Of a stretch of 64,000 nt of DNA, positions 61,791-64,000 are shown in pieces. A model generated the notes under the pieces. The model searched no databases and was not told where the DNA came from. It saw only the letters and a program-made list of their open reading frames with translations. The DNA is taken from the NCBI GenBank assembly GCA_963978545.1, contig OZ021725.1:90314305-90378304 (forward strand). Direction: 5' to 3'. Origin of the DNA: Linyphia triangularis (Eukaryota > Arthropoda > Arachnida > Araneae > Linyphiidae). How positions within the stretch are numbered: the stretch's first letter is position 1; the number at the start of each line of letters is the position of its first letter. A program made the position numbers and the translations under genes.

Positions 61791-62150
61791 AATCAACCAT
61801 ACCCTACTTTAAGTAACTTATTATTTATTTTAATTAATAGTTTAAATTATATTCGGATTTGAAACAAGTTAAAAAAAATTATAAAATACCCCATTATTAT
61901 AGTGATCTTTTGAAATATCATCCAGTCAATTAAAATTCAAACCATCAATTTCAACAAGCATCGGAGCGTGTTTATATGATAATAAGGTAATTTGATGACT
62001 ATGTACGCCTATCTGTCTCAACGAGTTCAACATTGTAATTATTTTAATTCAAATTTTCAAATAAAGAATGCTGCTAAGAGCTTGTTGTCAACTTAGTGAT
62101 TTTTTCTCGTCAATTTGACAACATGGTTTTTTACTAAGCTCGCCAATTGG

Positions 62151-62190
<40 letters not shown>

Positions 62191-62449
62191 CGTCACGAAA
62201 TTCATTATATTAACAAGGTTTTTTTTTCATACCTAATGCTAATGCTTTTATTTGAAAATCCATTACCTCCACAGAAAGCAGTTTATTCAAAGTCAAGACA
62301 CGAGTTATTCACAAGTTTAAAACCTGTCCTATAACAAAATCAAGAATGAAACAATTATTAATTCAATGACCTTCAAAGGTCTTAACAGTTCCCTCCCCCA
62401 ACGGATCCCCATCAATAGGAATGAAATATCCTATTTAATTAAACTTCAA
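61791..62449. other. AT-rich non-coding stretch
   Basis: Includes an uninterrupted run of 33 T at 62155-62187, which could be the tail of an antisense retroposed sequence, but no body is recognisable beside it. Confidence 0.5.
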
Positions 62450-62615
62450 ACAAATAATTCTACCATGGCATATAGGCATCGAAGCGTCGAATACCTTAAG
62501 ATGCTAGATTATACCTCTAAGCTGCATTATTATTTTTGCAGCTACTTTATGGGCAGCTGCAGCTAATGAGACTACACGTTAGATAGTGCAGGATACATTA
62601 CGGGGAAAAAATAAT
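62450..62615. repeat. Diverged third copy of the 240-bp repeat
   Basis: GCATCGAAGCG, AATACCTTAAG, GCAGCTGCAGCTAATGAGACTACAC and GGATACATTACGGGGAAAAA parallel the ends of the two units at 61.3-61.8 kb. It is GC-richer than they are. The frame 62366-62566 overlaps it and has no domain. Confidence 0.5.
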
Positions 62616-63265
62616 AATAATGCCACCTATCTCAGTAGAAGGAAAAAGTACTTCCGGATTTTGAAAGTTTTTAGCAGCACAAAGTACTTAAGAGTCTTAA
62701 GTACAGTAATTAACGTTTACCGCTCACATTGTTCCAAAGCTTGACGTAAATGCAAGCCCATTAGAAGTCATTTCTTGAGCGGTGGGTGGTGGAAGAAAAA
62801 AAATTATGACTTCAATTTGGCTCCGGAAAAGTAAAATGTTAGAGGCTTGTGGGAGTAAAGGCACACAAAAAAAAAAAACTTTCACGCAAAATTAAAGGAC
62901 TTTCTCTAGACTCATTACTTACCTCGTTCGTTACTTGGGAGAAGATTTAATTTGGGGGCATTTTTTAGCCGTTTTCTTTATGGATAGAGTTTTGAAGGTT
63001 TTTCCTGTGGGGTTCCTTCAATGCAGGGTCTTCAACGAAGCTCAATGTCCTGTGAAAAAGGTTCTTTTTAGAGTTTGTTATTTGAAATTGTATTTCATGA
63101 CAAAAACTATGTACTATCACAATAAAAATGGCGTTCTCGTAAGAAACACGATGGTCGAAATGAACATTTTTAAATGACGCAGGTTTTATTTATACAAAAT
63201 TTAAATAGTTGAGAATAGCATGAAATATTTTTTGTATGCCAATTTTGGTTTTAATTGAAATCTAC
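62616..63265. other. Non-coding stretch
   Basis: The frame 62935-63177 (80 codons, with a short hydrophobic patch) resembles no family, and no splice or promoter context supports it. Nothing else seen. Confidence 0.45.
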
Positions 63266-63269
63266 TAAT

Positions 63270-63675
63270 ATTATGTAATGCTATTTAAATGTAACGAGAG
63301 TAATTATAAAATGTAATGTTAATGTATATGAAATATAATATAAATAGTTAGAAAGTGCAATGTAACTAATTATGAAAATTAATATGAATAATAATAAAAT
63401 GCAATATAAATATCTATGAAAAGTAATATAAATAAGTTTGGAATGCAATCTACAGTATAATGAAATGTACTATAAATAATAATGAAATATAATGGTAAAA
63501 CGAATAATTACAAAATGTAATGCAATTTTATTATGATGCGTTGTAATGCAAATTGCAATAAATTATGAAATTCAATACGACTAATTTTAAGAAGTAGAAT
63601 GAATAACTATTAACTATAATACTAATTATTATGAAACATAATATTAATAATTATGTAAAACAATACAAATAATTG
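63270..63675. repeat. Degenerate minisatellite of about 22-23 bp
   Basis: Units of the form AAAATGCAATATAAATAATTATG recur with much variation, most regularly at about 63300-63480. In reverse complement the unit (ATTTATATTGCATTTT) resembles that of the array at 26.85-27.4 kb. Non-coding. Confidence 0.75.
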
Positions 63676-64000
63676 AATCGGTTCTTTGAGAAACCCCTTA
63701 AGTTAGGTGAAAGCAACTTTTGGGAAATCGAGAAAAAATGTTTCTGCATTAAACGACAAAACCCTGCATTATTTTTTTCCTATAAAATCTATTGTTTGGA
63801 GATAAATACAATCTTTGTACTCAATGGAGGTCTCAAAAGATAAATAATTAAATTACGGGTTTTTATAGTCAGTTAACTTGTGGGTTTCTCAAACACATGA
63901 ACTTTTGGCAAAAAGTAATTGCATTATAAACTGCATAAAATAAAAAGTACAATTAGTACACCTCAAAAATGCAATCTAAAACAAGTAGAAACGTTAACTA
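63676..64000. other. Non-coding end of window
   Basis: AT-rich, nothing recognised. Confidence 0.5.

Noticed and set aside
62155..62187. T33 run as the tail of a processed pseudogene
   Set aside because: No spliced-gene-like sequence or flanking duplication can be recognised beside it.
1..64000. CRISPR array, operon, phage or bacterial defence system
   Set aside because: The tandem repeats lack regular spacers of CRISPR type, there are no long open frames, and the SINEs and PLE-like RT mark the sequence as eukaryotic.

Overview
The window reads as non-coding DNA from an AT-rich metazoan nuclear genome. Open frames are all short (the longest is 140 codons), homopolymers and microsatellites are frequent, and there are tRNA-derived SINEs, foldback (MITE-like) elements and one decayed reverse-transcriptase gene. 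The repeat types suggest an arthropod, perhaps a chelicerate such as a spider or horseshoe crab. That placement is an impression from repeat style, not a demonstrated assignment. I find no intact protein-coding gene, no functional tRNA or rRNA gene, no operon-like structure and no CRISPR array.

Layout. Three kinds of sequence alternate. (1) Long AT-rich stretches with nothing recognisable. (2) Islands of about 150-700 bp that look richer in G+C and less repetitive than their surroundings (about 2.15, 4.5-5.1, 6.6, 8.1, 10.5, 15.1-15.7, 17.7, 26.1-26.6, 27.9, 29.4, 35.5, 37.5-38.0, 47.2, 49.2-49.8 and 59.7-60.3 kb). Several carry textbook transcription-factor motifs: a PBX/MEIS-type TGATTGACAG, a perfect RFX-like X-box palindrome beside CCAAT and YY1-like sites, an NRF1-like GCGCATGCGT, and a 12-bp E-box palindrome. 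This is the pattern expected of regulatory elements in a gene desert or large intron, but that is inference. (3) Local repeats: a 21-bp minisatellite (5.3-6.05 kb), degenerate repeats of about 23 bp (26.85-27.4 and 63.3-63.7 kb), a 51-bp repeat (28.45 kb), a 22-bp repeat (48.95 kb), and larger tandem units of about 120, 155, 240, 290 and 500 bp.

Mobile elements. Five near-identical copies of one tRNA-derived SINE (18.5, 22.0, 50.3, 50.5 and 53.7 kb) each keep a perfect 12-14 bp target-site duplication, so they are recent insertions. One sits inside an older dispersed repeat that also occurs at 24.8 kb. At least three truncated or diverged relatives keep only the SINE 3' domain, which has a conserved GGCGC/GCGCC inverted repeat. 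A different tRNA-like SINE lies at 38.55 kb. Two foldback elements with TA-flanked ends near CAGGGTGTTT abut at 56.29-56.84 kb. At 19.35-20.75 kb lies a decayed Penelope-like reverse transcriptase with at least three frame changes, several stops and a ruined catalytic motif. Since no host gene is recognisable, nothing here can be described as genes working together.
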